From contig NZ_CP146343.1 in assembly GCF_037055275.1 (NCBI RefSeq), forward strand, positions 72,001 through 136,000: a DNA stretch of 64,000 nt, written 5' to 3'. Of this stretch, positions 19,831 to 29,594 are shown one piece after another (the first letter of the stretch is position 1; every line of letters begins with the position of its first letter). The translations under genes and the position numbers were made by a program. The notes beneath the pieces were generated by a model. That model was given only the letters and a program-made list of their open reading frames with translations. It was not told the DNA's origin and did not search any database. This DNA is from Pseudomonas sp. ML2-2023-3 (GTDB taxonomy: Bacteria; Pseudomonadota; Gammaproteobacteria; Pseudomonadales; Pseudomonadaceae).

Positions 19831-19950
19831 TGGCCGAGACTATTCCCCGAAATGGACAGGCGCAAGCGAGCGGAATCTTCTCGGATGTTTCACGAGAATG
19901 AAAGCGAAACGTCGTACGAAATGACTGATTTCCAAGGCCTGAACAACACG

Positions 19951-20048
19951 TGTAGTCGCTGCCGCAGGCTGCGATAAGGGCCGAAGGACCTTCAAGCAGG
20001 GTCGCTGCGCAACCCCTCGCAGCCTCGCTCCGCTCCTCAGCGACTACA
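19951..20048. repeat. REPIN, family A with unlike arms, downstream of cobJ
   Basis: The left arm is TGTAGTCGCTGCCGCAGGCT and the right arm is the reverse complement of the variant with GAGGAGCGGAGCGAGG in the stem. Two subtypes of the same REP family are therefore paired. It lies 8 bases beyond the cobJ stop codon. Confidence 0.8.
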
Positions 20049-20056
20049 GGCTTTTG

Positions 20057-21724
20057 TCAGGGTTTCTCGCCATACCAGCGCGGCGTGTACACCCACTGCG
20101 TGCCATCGACCCGCGGGAATGTGCAGGTGGTCGACGACCCCACCAGCACCATCGTGCGCATATCCACCTGATCCGGCGTCAGTTCGCCCAAGGTAGTCAC
20201 CCGCAGGGTCTGCCCCGGACGACCGATATCGCGTCCCAGTACCACCGGTGTTTGCGCCGTGCGATGGCGCCTGACGATATCCAGCGCCACACCCAGCTGC
20301 CACGGGCGCGAACGGGAAATCGGGTTGTAGAACGCCAGCGCCAGATCCGCCTCAGCGGCCAGGTCCAGGCGCTTTTCAATGATGCTCCACGGCTTGAGGT
20401 TGTCCGACAGCGACATCACGCAGAAGTCATGCCCCAACGGCGCTCCCGCCTGCGCCGCCGTGGCCAGCGAGGCCGACACCCCCGGCAACATCTCCAGGTC
20501 AACGCTGTGCCACTGCGGGTCCGTGGACTCGTGCAGGGCCTCAAGCACGGCCGCCGCCATGGCAAACACCCCCGGATCCCCCGAAGACACCACCACCACC
20601 GAACGACCTTGAGCCGCCAGCTCGAAGGCGTGGCGGGCGCGCTGCATTTCTTCGCGGTTGTCGGTGCAATGCATCACCTGATCGTCGCGAAACGGGCCGG
20701 CCATGCGCACATACGTCTCATAGCCCAACACATCATTGGCCCGCGCCAGCTCGGCCTTGACCGCAGGCACCATCAACTCGGCGGCGCCAGGGCCCAGGCC
20801 GATCACGGCCAGACGGCCACGGGCCCGACCCAGCTGCAACGGGTCCAATGGCGCGGGGGCAACGCCCAGGGACATGTCATTGCCCACCTCGCGCCAGACA
20901 GCAGGCACTACCGGCTCACCCGCGCTGACAAAGCGCAGGGGCACCGCCAGTTCAAGGGCTGTTTCACGCAATTGCGCGCTGGCCATCAAGGTATCGTCGG
21001 CGACGATGCACGCCAGTGATTGCCACGCCAGCTTCGCGTTATGCAAGGCCTGGCGAATGGCCTGTGGCAACACTTCAGCAGCCACTTTCACCAACACATT
21101 ACGGGGATAGATCAGCAGTTCGTCGGCGGCCGGTTCACGTTCGGCACTGCCAATATGAATGGCCAGCCGTGCCTGCTGACTTTCAGGCAGTTGAGCGCTG
21201 GCCAGCCATGGCGCATCCCCTTCGATCCGCACCGACTCGCCCGCCAGCAGGTCCGAGACAAAGCGCTTGCCCAGCTCAAGATCACCCAGCGCATAACCCG
21301 CTGGCGGATTGAGCAGGCAGGTGCCAAAACGCAGCTCACCACTGGTGGTAATTGCCGGGGCAATACCCAGGCCTGCAGCGATATTGCGGGCCATATCATT
21401 CACGCCACCCAGCCCGCCCAGCAGCGGCACCACCGCGCTGGCGTCTTCGGCCACGGCCAGTACCGGCGGCTCGGCGCCCTTCTCCAGCAACAACGGTGCC
21501 AGCGTGCGGATCACAATCCCCGCCGCGCACAGCGCAATAATCGGTGTGCCCTGTTGATACAGCTCACGCAGGGTGGCGCCAAAATCGCTGTAACCGCGAT
21601 CAACGTCCTCAACCCGCCCTGCAAGACCGTAAATCAGCGCCTCGGGATAGCACTGTTGAATACGCTGCGCGGTATTCAGGCTGCCATTGCCCAGAATGAC
21701 AATGGCTGGCGCTGGACGACTCAT
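20057..21724 (-). CDS. cobJ: CbiG-CobJ fusion: precorrin-3B C17-methyltransferase
   Basis: Ring-contraction methyltransferase of cobalamin synthesis carried on a two-domain, 555-residue protein. Residues 1 to about 290 resemble CbiG ([32 protein letters not shown]; a C-terminal CobE-like part [16 protein letters not shown]). Residues from about 305 to the end are the SAM-dependent CobJ/CbiH methyltransferase ([49 protein letters not shown]). The fusion is the common Pseudomonas form. The start at 21724 gives an ATGA overlap with cobI; an ATG three codons upstream is also possible. Last gene of cobGHIJ. Confidence 0.92.
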   Translation of the reverse strand: MSRPAPAIVILGNGSLNTAQRIQQCYPEALIYGLAGRVEDVDRGYSDFGATLRELYQQGTPIIALCAAGIVIRTLAPLLLEKGAEPPVLAVAEDASAVVPLLGGLGGVNDMARNIAAGLGIAPAITTSGELRFGTCLLNPPAGYALGDLELGKRFVSDLLAGESVRIEGDAPWLASAQLPESQQARLAIHIGSAEREPAADELLIYPRNVLVKVAAEVLPQAIRQALHNAKLAWQSLACIVADDTLMASAQLRETALELAVPLRFVSAGEPVVPAVWREVGNDMSLGVAPAPLDPLQLGRARGRLAVIGLGPGAAELMVPAVKAELARANDVLGYETYVRMAGPFRDDQVMHCTDNREEMQRARHAFELAAQGRSVVVVSSGDPGVFAMAAAVLEALHESTDPQWHSVDLEMLPGVSASLATAAQAGAPLGHDFCVMSLSDNLKPWSIIEKRLDLAAEADLALAFYNPISRSRPWQLGVALDIVRRHRTAQTPVVLGRDIGRPGQTLRVTTLGELTPDQVDMRTMVLVGSSTTCTFPRVDGTQWVYTPRWYGEKP

Positions 21725-22452
21725 CCCTGCCACCGTTCGCCGGGCACGATGATCAGCGAGAAGTACGGCGAAGACATCGGTTCCACTTCGTTGAGCGGGA
21801 CGATTTTCTGATTGCTCATGGTGGCGCGCTCGACATACAGCGCACGCTCGGCCAGCCCCAGTTCACCCAGCACTTCACGCACTTTATGAAAGTTGCGGCC
21901 CAGTTTCATGATCACCGCCGCATCGGCAACCGCCAGGCGCGACTTGAGTTCGTCATGGGGCAGCACGCCCGAGAGCACCGACAGGCTCTGATTGCGATAC
22001 ACCAGCGGCACGCCCAGCACCGAGGCGCCACCCAGCATCGAGCACACGCCCGGCACTACCTGCGCTTCAAAACGCTGGGCCAGACGGTCGTGCAGGTACA
22101 TGTAGGAACCATAGAAGAACGGGTCGCCTTCGCAGATCACCGCCACATCGCGACCGGCGTCCAGATGCACGGCCACTTCGACGGCAGCCTGATCGTAAAA
22201 ATCGCTGATCACCTGCTCGTACGACAATGGCTCGGGCAACACTTCAGTGGTCACCGGATACACCAGCGGCATCTGGGTTTGCGCGTCTTGCAGATGAGCT
22301 TCGATGATGCCGAAGGCATTGCCCTTTTTGCCCTTGGCGACGAAGTACGCCACCACCGGCGACTCACGCAGCAGGCGCAAGGCTTTAACGGTAATCAGCT
22401 CCGGGTCCCCGGGGCCAACGCCCAGACCGATCAAACGTCCTGGCTGCGTCAT
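21721..22452 (-). CDS. cobI: Precorrin-2 C20-methyltransferase
   Basis: Adds the C20 methyl group to precorrin-2 using SAM. The 243 residues show the family N-terminus [20 protein letters not shown], the [20 protein letters not shown] motif and the [20 protein letters not shown] block. It overlaps cobJ by 4 bases and cobH by 1 base (TAATG), implying translational coupling. Confidence 0.94.
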   Translation of the reverse strand: MTQPGRLIGLGVGPGDPELITVKALRLLRESPVVAYFVAKGKKGNAFGIIEAHLQDAQTQMPLVYPVTTEVLPEPLSYEQVISDFYDQAAVEVAVHLDAGRDVAVICEGDPFFYGSYMYLHDRLAQRFEAQVVPGVCSMLGGASVLGVPLVYRNQSLSVLSGVLPHDELKSRLAVADAAVIMKLGRNFHKVREVLGELGLAERALYVERATMSNQKIVPLNEVEPMSSPYFSLIIVPGERWQG

Positions 22453-23078
22453 TATTCGATCTCCGTTGCCAGTGCATTGACCGCGGCGGCGGCCATCGCG
22501 CTGCCGCCACGGCGGCCCTGCATGATCACAAACGGCACGCCGCGACTGTCTGCCGCCAGCATGGCCTTGGACTCAGCCGCGCCAACAAACCCCACCGGGA
22601 AGCCCAGGATCAGCGCTGGTTTGGGCGCGCCTGCGTCGATCATTTCCAGCAGGTAAAACAGCGCGGTGGGCGCGTTGCCGATCACCACCACACTGCCTTC
22701 CAGATACGGGCGCCACAGCTCAAGGGCCACGGCCGAGCGGGTGTTGCCCTTTTCCAGCGCCAGTTCGGGCACGCCTTCTTCACGCAGGGTACAAATCACC
22801 GGGTTGTTGGCCGGCAAGCGGGTACGGGTGACGCCTTCGGAGACCATGCGCGCATCGCACAAAATTGCAGCGCCAGCGGCCAGGGCATCGCGCCCGGCCT
22901 TGCCTGCACCCGGAGAAAAGCGCAGGTCTTCAATGGCGTCGACCATGCCGCAGGCATGAATCACCCGCACCGCGAGTTTTTCCAGATCCGCCGGGATGCT
23001 GTCCAGGTTGGCCTCGGCACGAATAATGGCGAACGAGTTGCGATAGATCTCTTGACCATCGCGGATGTAATCAATCAT
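22452..23078 (-). CDS. cobH: Precorrin-8X methylmutase
   Basis: Moves a methyl group from C11 to C12, giving hydrogenobyrinic acid. 208 residues from the ATG at 23078 ([20 protein letters not shown]), with the conserved [15 protein letters not shown] (catalytic His), [11 protein letters not shown] and [11 protein letters not shown] motifs. The frame stays open 52 codons upstream, but that part lies inside cobG and shows no homology. It overlaps the end of cobG by 8 bases. Confidence 0.94.
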   Translation of the reverse strand: MIDYIRDGQEIYRNSFAIIRAEANLDSIPADLEKLAVRVIHACGMVDAIEDLRFSPGAGKAGRDALAAGAAILCDARMVSEGVTRTRLPANNPVICTLREEGVPELALEKGNTRSAVALELWRPYLEGSVVVIGNAPTALFYLLEMIDAGAPKPALILGFPVGFVGAAESKAMLAADSRGVPFVIMQGRRGGSAMAAAAVNALATEIE

Positions 23079-24423
23079 CGGTGTTGCTCCGTTGGCGGGC
23101 CTCAAGCCAGGCGCCTGCCGCTTCAATAGTAAGGTTGCGCTCACGCAGAACACCGAATCCCGGCTGCTCTGGGGCACGTAAATAAAGGTCGTAATGACCG
23201 GGCGCCACGGCCAGCAATGTGACCGGCGCAACATGGGCTGCCGCGCAAGAACGCAGGCAGCCGGTCAAATGGATCGTCTTGGGCGCAGTCAACAACGCGG
23301 CCAACTGGCGGGCATCCTGCTTGGTGTCGGCCAGGCCTTTGGCACAGGCGCTGGAGCCGGTGCAGGCGATCAGGTGCGCCAGCGGCAGGGCCGCATCACA
23401 GCTCAACCCCAGCCCGTGTAACTGGCGCGTGACGGTTGGCGCATCTGCAGCCCGCAGGTTGGGCAGCAGCACACTTTGCCACGGGGTAAACCGCAACGTG
23501 CCATCACCATACTCCCGGGCCAGATGCGCCAACCCCTCAAGCATGATCGCACTCAGCCGTCCCAGCGGCGGAGCGGCGCCGATATAGACCCGTTCCGTGT
23601 CGCGTTGTGGGTACGTTCCGATGTGCAAGGACGCCGCGCCGGGCTCCCGTCGCCAGCTCGAAAGCGCAATGAGCGGTACCGGCAGGCGCTGTGCCAACTG
23701 CGCCATAAACGTCTCGACCGGCAGCTCTTTGAGCAGGTGGCGCATGCGAATGTGCTCGAGGCGGGCCAGGTCGAGGAACAGCGTAAGTACCGCCAGCACC
23801 ACTGCATGCCCGTGCTCGACGGGCACGCCAGCCAGGGCAGGATCGTGTGCCGGGCAGCCTGCCAGACCAAAGGCCAGTAGCGTCTGGCCATTTAGGTCAA
23901 CGGTAGACAACCAAAGGTCGTGATGATGTTCAAGCATCGCCAGCGCTTCACCGCCGTCCAGTTGCACGGCGAACTTGGCGGACAACTCGGCAAAACGCGC
24001 CGTGTTTTGCAGGCTGTCGAGGACTTGATGGGCCAGAGGCCAGGTATCGATCAACAGATCCCGGTCAATACCTGCCGTGGGGCTGAGCATCAGGTTGCGC
24101 ACATCATCACTGGCAGCCGTGGCGGGCCCCAGCCCTGCGTCCAGCAAGGGACCGATCAACGCGGCATGCTGCGGACCAACCCCTCGAATTTGCAGGTTGC
24201 CCCGGTTAGTCGCCTCGATCACACCACTGGCATAGCGCTGGCTAACATCGGCCACCGCGAGCGCCTGTGCGGCCGTAATAGAGCCGCCGTCCAGCTTGAC
24301 CCGACAGATACCGCCATCCATCGCCTGGACAATGCGCAGTAGCCCCGGGCACGCCGAAGGGCGCACAGGCGTCGTGACAGAAGGTTCAGGTGGCAAAATC
24401 AAAGGGTTATCCAGAGCAGGCAA
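23071..24423 (-). CDS. cobG: Precorrin-3B synthase
   Basis: Oxygen-dependent monooxygenase of the aerobic cobalamin route, related to sulfite and nitrite reductases. The 450 residues contain two ferredoxin/sulfite-reductase-like halves and, near the C-terminus, cysteines for a [4Fe-4S] cluster ([11 protein letters not shown] and [14 protein letters not shown]). It is the first gene of cobGHIJ. The 178 bases separating it from divergent cobL contain no recognisable cobalamin riboswitch. Confidence 0.9.
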   Translation of the reverse strand: MPALDNPLILPPEPSVTTPVRPSACPGLLRIVQAMDGGICRVKLDGGSITAAQALAVADVSQRYASGVIEATNRGNLQIRGVGPQHAALIGPLLDAGLGPATAASDDVRNLMLSPTAGIDRDLLIDTWPLAHQVLDSLQNTARFAELSAKFAVQLDGGEALAMLEHHHDLWLSTVDLNGQTLLAFGLAGCPAHDPALAGVPVEHGHAVVLAVLTLFLDLARLEHIRMRHLLKELPVETFMAQLAQRLPVPLIALSSWRREPGAASLHIGTYPQRDTERVYIGAAPPLGRLSAIMLEGLAHLAREYGDGTLRFTPWQSVLLPNLRAADAPTVTRQLHGLGLSCDAALPLAHLIACTGSSACAKGLADTKQDARQLAALLTAPKTIHLTGCLRSCAAAHVAPVTLLAVAPGHYDLYLRAPEQPGFGVLRERNLTIEAAGAWLEARQRSNTDD

Positions 24424-24601
24424 TTCGCTATTGCAGGTGGCGCATTATGCCTGCTTTGGACAGCCTCATGAAAAGCCTGCCGGACGGAATGAATGCACAA
24501 GGCATCTGCAGCCCGAGGCTGCGCTATCATGCGGCCTGATTCCACGGGCCATGCAGACCCGCTGGCGGATGGAACATTTGGCGTTGAACAAGAGGATTGG
24601 C

Positions 24602-25813
24602 ATGTCGCCCTGGCTAACAATTGTGGGAATCGGTGAAGACGGCTTTAGCGGGCTGGGCAAAAATGCGCGTCGCACCTTGCTCGGCGCAGCCACGGTGTTC
24701 GGCGCCCAGCGTCAGCTCAACCTGCTGCCCGCCTGTATTCGCGCCGAACGCCAAGCGTGGCCAAGTCCCTTTTCCCTGGCGCCAGTGCTGGCATTGCGCG
24801 GCCAGCCGGTCTGCGTTCTGGCCAGCGGCGACCCGATGCTGTTTGGGGTCGGCGCCAGCCTGGCGCGAGTGATTGCCAGCGATGAGATGCAAGTGCTGTC
24901 GTCACCGTCATCCTTCTCTCTGGCGGCCGCTCGCCTGGGTTGGCCACTGCAGGACGTGGTCACGCTGTCTGTGGTGGCCCGCCCGGTGGCGGCCCTTAAC
25001 GCGCACCTGCACAGCGGCGTACGCCTGCTGGTCTTGAGCAATGACGGTAAAAGCCCGGCCGCCATCGCCGCCCTGCTGCGCGAACGTGGCTTTGGCCCCA
25101 GCCGCCTGCATGTGCTGGAACACGTGGGCGGCCCGGCGGAACGACGGGTAGAAGCCAGTGCCAATGACTGGAGCGACCCGCCCATCGCCGCCCTTAACTT
25201 GATTGCCATCGACTGCCTGGCCGACGACAGCGCCCAGCCGCTGTCACGCACCGGCGGGCTCCCGGACAGCGCCTTTGCCCATGATGGCCAGCTGACCAAG
25301 CGCGATGTGCGCGCCATCACCCTTGCCCGCCTAGCCCCCTTGCCCGGCCAATTGCTCTGGGACGTGGGCGCGGGCAGCGGCTCGATTGGCATCGAGTGGA
25401 TGCGCACCTGGCCCAGCTGCCGCACCCTGGCGATTGAAGCGGATACCGGGCGCCAGCAATTGATTGAACACAACCGCGATGCCCTGGGCGTACCCGGCTT
25501 GCAACTGATTCGTGGCAAGGCCCCGCAAGCCCTTGAAGGGCTGGAGCGCCCGGACGCGATCTTTATTGGCGGCGGCGTGACCCGCGAAGGTGTGCTCGAC
25601 ACGTGCTGGCAGCAGCTCAAGCCCGGCGGGCGACTGGTGGCCAATGCCGTCACCCTGCAAAGTGAAATGCTCTTGATGAGCTGGCGTGAGCGCCATGGCG
25701 GTGAGCTGACACGGGTCCACATCGCCCAGGCACAACCCTTGGGCGAGTTCGACACCTGGCGCCAGGCGTTGCCCATTACTCTTCTAGACGTGACCAAACC
25801 CCTCGATGCGTGA
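24602..25813 (+). CDS. cobL: Precorrin-6Y C5,15-methyltransferase (decarboxylating)
   Basis: Bifunctional enzyme that methylates C5 and C15 and removes the C12 acetate carboxyl. The N-terminal CbiE-like methyltransferase starts with [16 protein letters not shown] and contains [13 protein letters not shown]. The C-terminal CbiT-like domain has the SAM loop [18 protein letters not shown] and [14 protein letters not shown]. 403 residues. The ATG at 24602 matches the MSPWLT start of Pseudomonas CobL; an AGAGGA site lies 8 bases upstream. It overlaps cbiD by 8 bases. Confidence 0.93.
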   Translation: MSPWLTIVGIGEDGFSGLGKNARRTLLGAATVFGAQRQLNLLPACIRAERQAWPSPFSLAPVLALRGQPVCVLASGDPMLFGVGASLARVIASDEMQVLSSPSSFSLAAARLGWPLQDVVTLSVVARPVAALNAHLHSGVRLLVLSNDGKSPAAIAALLRERGFGPSRLHVLEHVGGPAERRVEASANDWSDPPIAALNLIAIDCLADDSAQPLSRTGGLPDSAFAHDGQLTKRDVRAITLARLAPLPGQLLWDVGAGSGSIGIEWMRTWPSCRTLAIEADTGRQQLIEHNRDALGVPGLQLIRGKAPQALEGLERPDAIFIGGGVTREGVLDTCWQQLKPGGRLVANAVTLQSEMLLMSWRERHGGELTRVHIAQAQPLGEFDTWRQALPITLLDVTKPLDA

Positions 25814-26903
25814 CGAAACCGGCGAACAACCCGCTCCGCTGCGCAGTGGCCTGACCACCGGCAGCTGCGCCACCGCCACCAGCCTGGCCGCTGCCCGCTT
25901 GCTGCTGGGCGGCGCCAGCCACGACGCGGTGGAAATCACCTTGCCCAAGGGTAAAAAGGTGCAGATGCGCCTGGAGTTCTGCCGCCTGAGCGAAGACGGC
26001 GCCGAAGCGGGCACCATCAAGGATGCGGGCGACGACCCGGACGTCACCCACGGCGCACTGCTGTACTCGCGGGTGCGTCTGCGCCCGGAACCGGGTATCG
26101 GTTTTGTCGCCGGACGCGGCGTCGGCACCGTGACCCGTCCGGGGCTGGTGCTGAACGTGGGCGAGCCGGCGATCAATCCAGTGCCGCGCAAGATGATCAC
26201 CGACCATTTGCAGCAACTGGCCAGCGAGCTGAATTACAACGGCGGCTTTGAAGTGACCGTCAACGTGCAGGACGGCGAAGCCCTGGCCCTGAAAACCATG
26301 AATCCGCGCCTGGGCATTCTCGGCGGGTTGTCGATCCTGGGCACCAGCGGCATTGTCCGCCCGTTTTCCTGCGCAGCCTATATCGCCTCGATCCATCAAG
26401 GCATCGACGTGGCCAAAACCAATGGCTACCTGCATATCGCCGCCTGCACCGGCAATGCCAGCGAAGACACCATGCGCCGGGTGTACAACCTGCCTGAAAT
26501 CGCCCTGATCGAAATGGGTGACTTCGTCGGCGCGGTACTCAAGCACCTGCGCAAAGTCCCTGTGGATAAGTTGAGCATTTGCGGCGGCTTCGGAAAAATC
26601 AGCAAGCTGGCTGCCGGGCATATGGACCTGCACAGCCGTCACTCCAGCATCGACCTGCCACAACTGGCCCGGTGGGCCGCCGACATGGGTGCAGACCAGG
26701 CGCTGCAAGAGGCGATTCGTCAGGCCAACACCAGCCAGCAAGCCTTGGCGATGGCCAGCGCGGCAGGTATCGCGCTGGGCGATGCGGTGTGCCAGCACGC
26801 ACTGGATTTTGCCCGCAGCGTGGTGCCTGCCCAGGTGCAGGTTGAAGTATTTGCCATCGACCGTCAGGGCGGGATCGTTGGCCACGCAGGAGCCTTTGCA
26901 TGA
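25806..26903 (+). CDS. cbiD: Cobalt-precorrin-5B C1-methyltransferase
   Basis: Methylates C1 during corrin ring synthesis, the CbiD type normally associated with the anaerobic route. 365 residues with [19 protein letters not shown] near the N-terminus, [21 protein letters not shown], and [15 protein letters not shown]. It sits between cobL and cobK, overlapping both (8 and 4 bases). In Pseudomonas CbiD stands in for the missing CobF; that is family knowledge, not proven here. Confidence 0.92.
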   Translation: MRDETGEQPAPLRSGLTTGSCATATSLAAARLLLGGASHDAVEITLPKGKKVQMRLEFCRLSEDGAEAGTIKDAGDDPDVTHGALLYSRVRLRPEPGIGFVAGRGVGTVTRPGLVLNVGEPAINPVPRKMITDHLQQLASELNYNGGFEVTVNVQDGEALALKTMNPRLGILGGLSILGTSGIVRPFSCAAYIASIHQGIDVAKTNGYLHIAACTGNASEDTMRRVYNLPEIALIEMGDFVGAVLKHLRKVPVDKLSICGGFGKISKLAAGHMDLHSRHSSIDLPQLARWAADMGADQALQEAIRQANTSQQALAMASAAGIALGDAVCQHALDFARSVVPAQVQVEVFAIDRQGGIVGHAGAFA

Positions 26904-27631
26904 AGCGGATACTGTTGCTCGGTGGCGTCACCGAAGCGCTGGCCATCGCCCGCACCCTGGGCCCGCAACATGTCTACAGCCTGGCCGGTGTAGGCCGGGT
27001 GCCGACGGACCTGACCTGCGAGGTACGGGTGGGCGGTTATGGCGGCGCTGAAGGTCTGGCCCGGTACATTCGCGACGAGGGTATCGATTTGCTGCTGGAC
27101 GCCACTCACCCCTACGCCGCGCAAATCAGCCAGAACGCGGCCCTCGCCGCGGCCGCCAGCACTATCCCGTGCTGGGCCCTGCGCCGCCCCGCGTGGGTTG
27201 CGCAACCGGATGATGACTGGCGCGAAGTGGCGCACTGGAGCGAACTGGTCCAAGCCCTCAAGCCTTTCAAGCGCCCGCTGTTCACCTTGGGCCGCGAGCC
27301 GCTGGAGCATGTGCATGAGATCCCCGAACAGCAGTTCTGGACCTTGCGCGCCCTCGACGTCTATCCGGGCAATGAGCGTTGCGAAGTGATCGGCGCACGG
27401 GGCCCGTTCCTGATCGACGAAGAGCGCGCCTTGTTCGAGCAGCGCCGGATCGATGTGTTGATCAGCAAGAACAGCGGCAGCAGCGCCACCGAGCCCAAGC
27501 TGGAAGTGGCCCGTGAACGCGGGGTGCCCGTGTTGATCCTCAAGCGGCCGGTGTTGGCACAGGTGGATCGGGAGTTTTTGACGACCAAGGACGTGCTGGA
27601 GGCGTTGGCGCAGGAACGTTGTCTGTTGTGA
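26900..27631 (+). CDS. cobK: Precorrin-6A reductase
   Basis: NADPH-dependent reduction of precorrin-6A to 6B. The 243-residue protein has the N-terminal [17 protein letters not shown] motif, [17 protein letters not shown] and the C-terminal [20 protein letters not shown] block. It overlaps cbiD by ATGA at 26900-26903 and is the last gene of the plus-strand cob operon. The interrupted REP pair with the IS110 element begins 11 bases after its stop. Confidence 0.93.
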   Translation: MKRILLLGGVTEALAIARTLGPQHVYSLAGVGRVPTDLTCEVRVGGYGGAEGLARYIRDEGIDLLLDATHPYAAQISQNAALAAAASTIPCWALRRPAWVAQPDDDWREVAHWSELVQALKPFKRPLFTLGREPLEHVHEIPEQQFWTLRALDVYPGNERCEVIGARGPFLIDEERALFEQRRIDVLISKNSGSSATEPKLEVARERGVPVLILKRPVLAQVDREFLTTKDVLEALAQERCLL

Positions 27632-27696
27632 ACAGCCCCCAACCTGTGGGAGCAACTGTCATTGAGGATTTATTTTCAAATAATCCTTTCGGACAT

Positions 27697-27739
27697 GGCT
27701 TCGCCAGCGATACCGCGTAGCGGTATTACTGGCGAAGCC
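27697..27739. repeat. Near-perfect hairpin in the right end of the IS110 element
   Basis: Outer arms GGCTTCGCCAG / CTGGCGAAGCC and inner arms ATACCGC / GCGGTAT, separated by 2-base bulges, close a GTA loop. It lies 22 bases downstream of the transposase stop codon. It could end transposase transcription, protect the mRNA, or block reading into the element from cobK. Confidence 0.75.
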
Positions 27740-27760
27740 CTCGCTTCAGTAAAGTGCCCC

Positions 27761-28720
27761 TCATTTGTTATCAAAATGCGGGGCCTGAGATTTCTTCTCC
27801 CTCCAACCCGTGCCATCTCGCAGCATTGCGTTAAGACGAATCAATAGCTTGCGCATGCATGCCACAACAGCGACCTTCGCAAGCTTGCCTCGCGCTCGCA
27901 GAGCCTCATATTCGGCTTTGACTTGCGGATCGTGCTGGACCATTGACCAGGTCGACATATAGGTTGCGCCACGCACTGTATAGCGCCCGCCCTCGATTGA
28001 TCTGGGGCCGCTCTTCTTGCCACTATCGTTGTTGTAGGGCGCTAACCCTGCCAAAGCCGCAATCTTGCGTCCCGACACGGTTCCGAGCTCAGGAAGAAAT
28101 GCCAAGAGCGTTGCGCAGGTGATGGCTCCGATCCCTTTCACCGACCTCAGTCGTCTGGCTTTCTCCTGATCCAGCACGGTCGAGGCATCTTCAATCTCCT
28201 TACCCAATGACTTGATCTGGCCCTCCAGGTAAGCGATGTGATCGGTGTAAGTGGATATGGCTTTAGCGCATGTGGTTTGCTTCATCCGGCGCTTGTCGCT
28301 GTCCCGGCTCTTGACCAAGCTGCCTCGCAGCTTGAGCAATTCGCCCAGCTCATCCCGATCCTTATTCGGTTCAACATGCGGCAAGTCCTCGAAATCTCTC
28401 GCAAACTTCGCCAGCATCTGAGCATCGATCTTATCGGTTTTAGCTATCTTGCCCATAGCTCTCGCATAGTCGCGAGCGCGTTTGGGATTGACGCGAAAGA
28501 CATTCAAACCCTCCAACCGCAAGGCTCTGAGCAATGCCCTTTCATAGCCGCCGGTGGCTTCAAGCAAGATCCGCCCCACCTCAAGCTCGTTCAGGCATGT
28601 GATCAGCCGAGTGAAGCCCTCAAGGTCATTACTGACCTGAAACTGCGGGTAATTTGCAGGAAGAAACCCCACATCCACAGTCGCTTTCGAAACATCGAGA
28701 CCAACGTAGTAGGAAATCAT
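27761..28720 (-). CDS. IS110 family transposase (RNA-guided DEDD/serine recombinase)
   Basis: 319-residue recombinase. The N-terminal RuvC-like DEDD domain has D9 (YYVGLDVSK), E54 (ILLEATGGYE), and D96 and D99 (KTDKIDA). A coiled-coil region follows at about 120-190. The C-terminal Transposase_20 domain has a helix-hairpin-helix segment (RSVKGIGAITCATLLAFLPE) and the candidate nucleophile S233 in APYNNDSGKKSG. All catalytic positions appear intact, so the enzyme is probably functional. The ATG at 28718-28720 is preceded by AGAGGA; an in-frame TTG two codons upstream is too close to that site. The bridge-RNA-like region lies immediately upstream. Confidence 0.9.
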   Translation of the reverse strand: MISYYVGLDVSKATVDVGFLPANYPQFQVSNDLEGFTRLITCLNELEVGRILLEATGGYERALLRALRLEGLNVFRVNPKRARDYARAMGKIAKTDKIDAQMLAKFARDFEDLPHVEPNKDRDELGELLKLRGSLVKSRDSDKRRMKQTTCAKAISTYTDHIAYLEGQIKSLGKEIEDASTVLDQEKARRLRSVKGIGAITCATLLAFLPELGTVSGRKIAALAGLAPYNNDSGKKSGPRSIEGGRYTVRGATYMSTWSMVQHDPQVKAEYEALRARGKLAKVAVVACMRKLLIRLNAMLRDGTGWREKKSQAPHFDNK

Positions 28721-28744
28721 CGCCAAGTCCTCTTACACTCAAGA

Positions 28745-28901
28745 AGTGAGAGCACTCTGACCTATCCCTAGCTTGTGATTTCGAGTTTGCCGCTCATCCA
28801 ACTGTTCGGGCTTCTTGTCAGAGTGAGAGGTGGATGGCGACTTGGCTCCCACTCGTGCTTTAAGCACCGCTGGCTTTCAGTCTGCCATCCACTGCTCTCA
28901 C
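28745..28901 (-). ncRNA. Candidate IS110 bridge (seek) RNA
   Basis: Minus-strand non-coding left end of the element, with two stem-loops. Loop 1 is closed by GTGGATGGC (28884-28892) and GCCATCCAC (28830-28838), extended by GTGAGAG/CTCTCAC. It contains AAGCCAGC (28869-28876), equal to the left target, and GTGGGAGC (28845-28852), complementary to the right target. Loop 2 is closed by CACTCTGAC (28817-28825) and GTCAGAGTG (28753-28761). It contains ACAGTTG (28799-28805), equal to the element's right end, and CACAAGC (28771-28777), complementary to its left end. The order of guides agrees with the published IS621 bridge RNA design. RNA ends are approximate. Confidence 0.8.
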
Positions 28902-28932
28902 CCTTCTGAGTTTAAGATACCTTGAAGACACA

Positions 28933-29012
28933 AGCTGGCTTGCCTGCGATGCAAACGACGCGGTCTGCTTGGTAAAACCAGCAGATGCCATCGCGAGCAA
29001 GCCCGCTCCCAC
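28933..29012. repeat. REPIN, family B, split by the IS110 element
   Basis: The right part of an inverted REP pair ends with CGCGAGCAAGCCCGCTCCCA at about 28991-29010. The first 11 bases of the other arm (CCTGTGGGAGC) are at 27643-27653 on the far side of the element. Together they form a normal family-B REPIN like those at 44441 and 54505. Confidence 0.85.
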
Positions 29013-29145
29013 AGATTGGCCCGATGAGGAGTACAAAACCCGCATCCGCTATACTTGCGCGACACTTCGCCACACCTGCTCTTTTTACTTACGCCGATCA
29101 TTCAGGCTAAATAGCCGCCTGATCGCTTCACTCATGGAATTGCTC
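29013..29145 (+). promoter_or_regulatory. Upstream region of the copper-associated cluster
   Basis: Gene-free stretch between the split REPIN and the first DUF2946 gene. It should contain the promoter of the cluster. I see CGCTATACTTGCGCG (a possible -10, TATACT) but no partner -35 at good spacing, and no operator I can assign. Confidence 0.35.
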
Positions 29146-29544
29146 ATGTCCCGACAACGGTTTGCATTTGCCTGGATCGCCTGCTTTGCAGTGCTGTTCA
29201 ACATGCTCGCCATGTCGACGGCCGGCGCGATGGGTGACGCCAAAAACGCTGTAACCGAGCAATTCATGTGGAGCAGCTTTTGCACCTCCACCGGCACCAA
29301 GATGGTCGCCGTTTCCCTGGGCAAGCTTGACGCCGGCGACAGCCAGAAAGACGAACACTCCACCATGCAGCATTGCTGGTGCTGTTCAGGCGCAGCCCCG
29401 CTGGTGGCGTTGCCCGCGCATGTTCCCTCGCTGTATTTTGCAGCCATCGAGCACGGCCACAGCCTGGTCCCCGATCACCTCAAACGCCCCACCCCGCGCC
29501 AGCAATGGCCGAGCCTCAACCCCCGCGCCTCACCCCTGGTCTGA
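29146..29544 (+). CDS. DUF2946 family protein (copper-cluster associated)
   Basis: 132-residue protein with a signal-like N-terminal helix (FAFAWIACFAVLFNMLAM) and a Cys/His-rich centre HSTMQHCWCCSG, typical of DUF2946 proteins, which in Pseudomonas are found next to copper uptake and PCuAC genes. Its precise role is not known; metal binding is an inference from the CWCC and nearby His and Met. The start at 29146 follows GGAAT at fair spacing; an in-frame ATG at 29134 is possible. Confidence 0.7.
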   Translation: MSRQRFAFAWIACFAVLFNMLAMSTAGAMGDAKNAVTEQFMWSSFCTSTGTKMVAVSLGKLDAGDSQKDEHSTMQHCWCCSGAAPLVALPAHVPSLYFAAIEHGHSLVPDHLKRPTPRQQWPSLNPRASPLV

Positions 29545-29594
29545 TCTTCATCCTCGCAACCCCTTTGCGTTTTGAATCGTTCCGGAGAATTGCC

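Larger units (their letters stand above)
27654..28932 (-). mobile_element. Complete IS110-family insertion sequence
   Basis: An element of about 1,279 bp containing one transposase gene on the minus strand, a 212-base non-coding left end upstream of the gene and a 107-base right end. The boundaries come from the host sequence: AGC flanks both sides (27651-27653 and 28933-28935). Joining CCTGTGGGAGC to TGGCTTGCCTGCGAT restores an ordinary family-B REP. There are no terminal inverted repeats and no target duplication beyond the shared trinucleotide, which is typical of IS110. I cannot name the ISfinder entry. Confidence 0.85.

Noticed and set aside
20054-21019. A 321-codon plus-strand frame opposite cobJ, rich in His, Arg and Gln
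   Set aside because: Composition typical of an antisense frame and the minus-strand CobJ/CbiG domains are unmistakable.
24424-24601. Possible cobalamin riboswitch between cobG and cobL
   Set aside because: No B12-box core or the conserved GCCACTG-type elements are seen on either strand; only short hairpins are present, and the space is small for a full riboswitch plus promoters.
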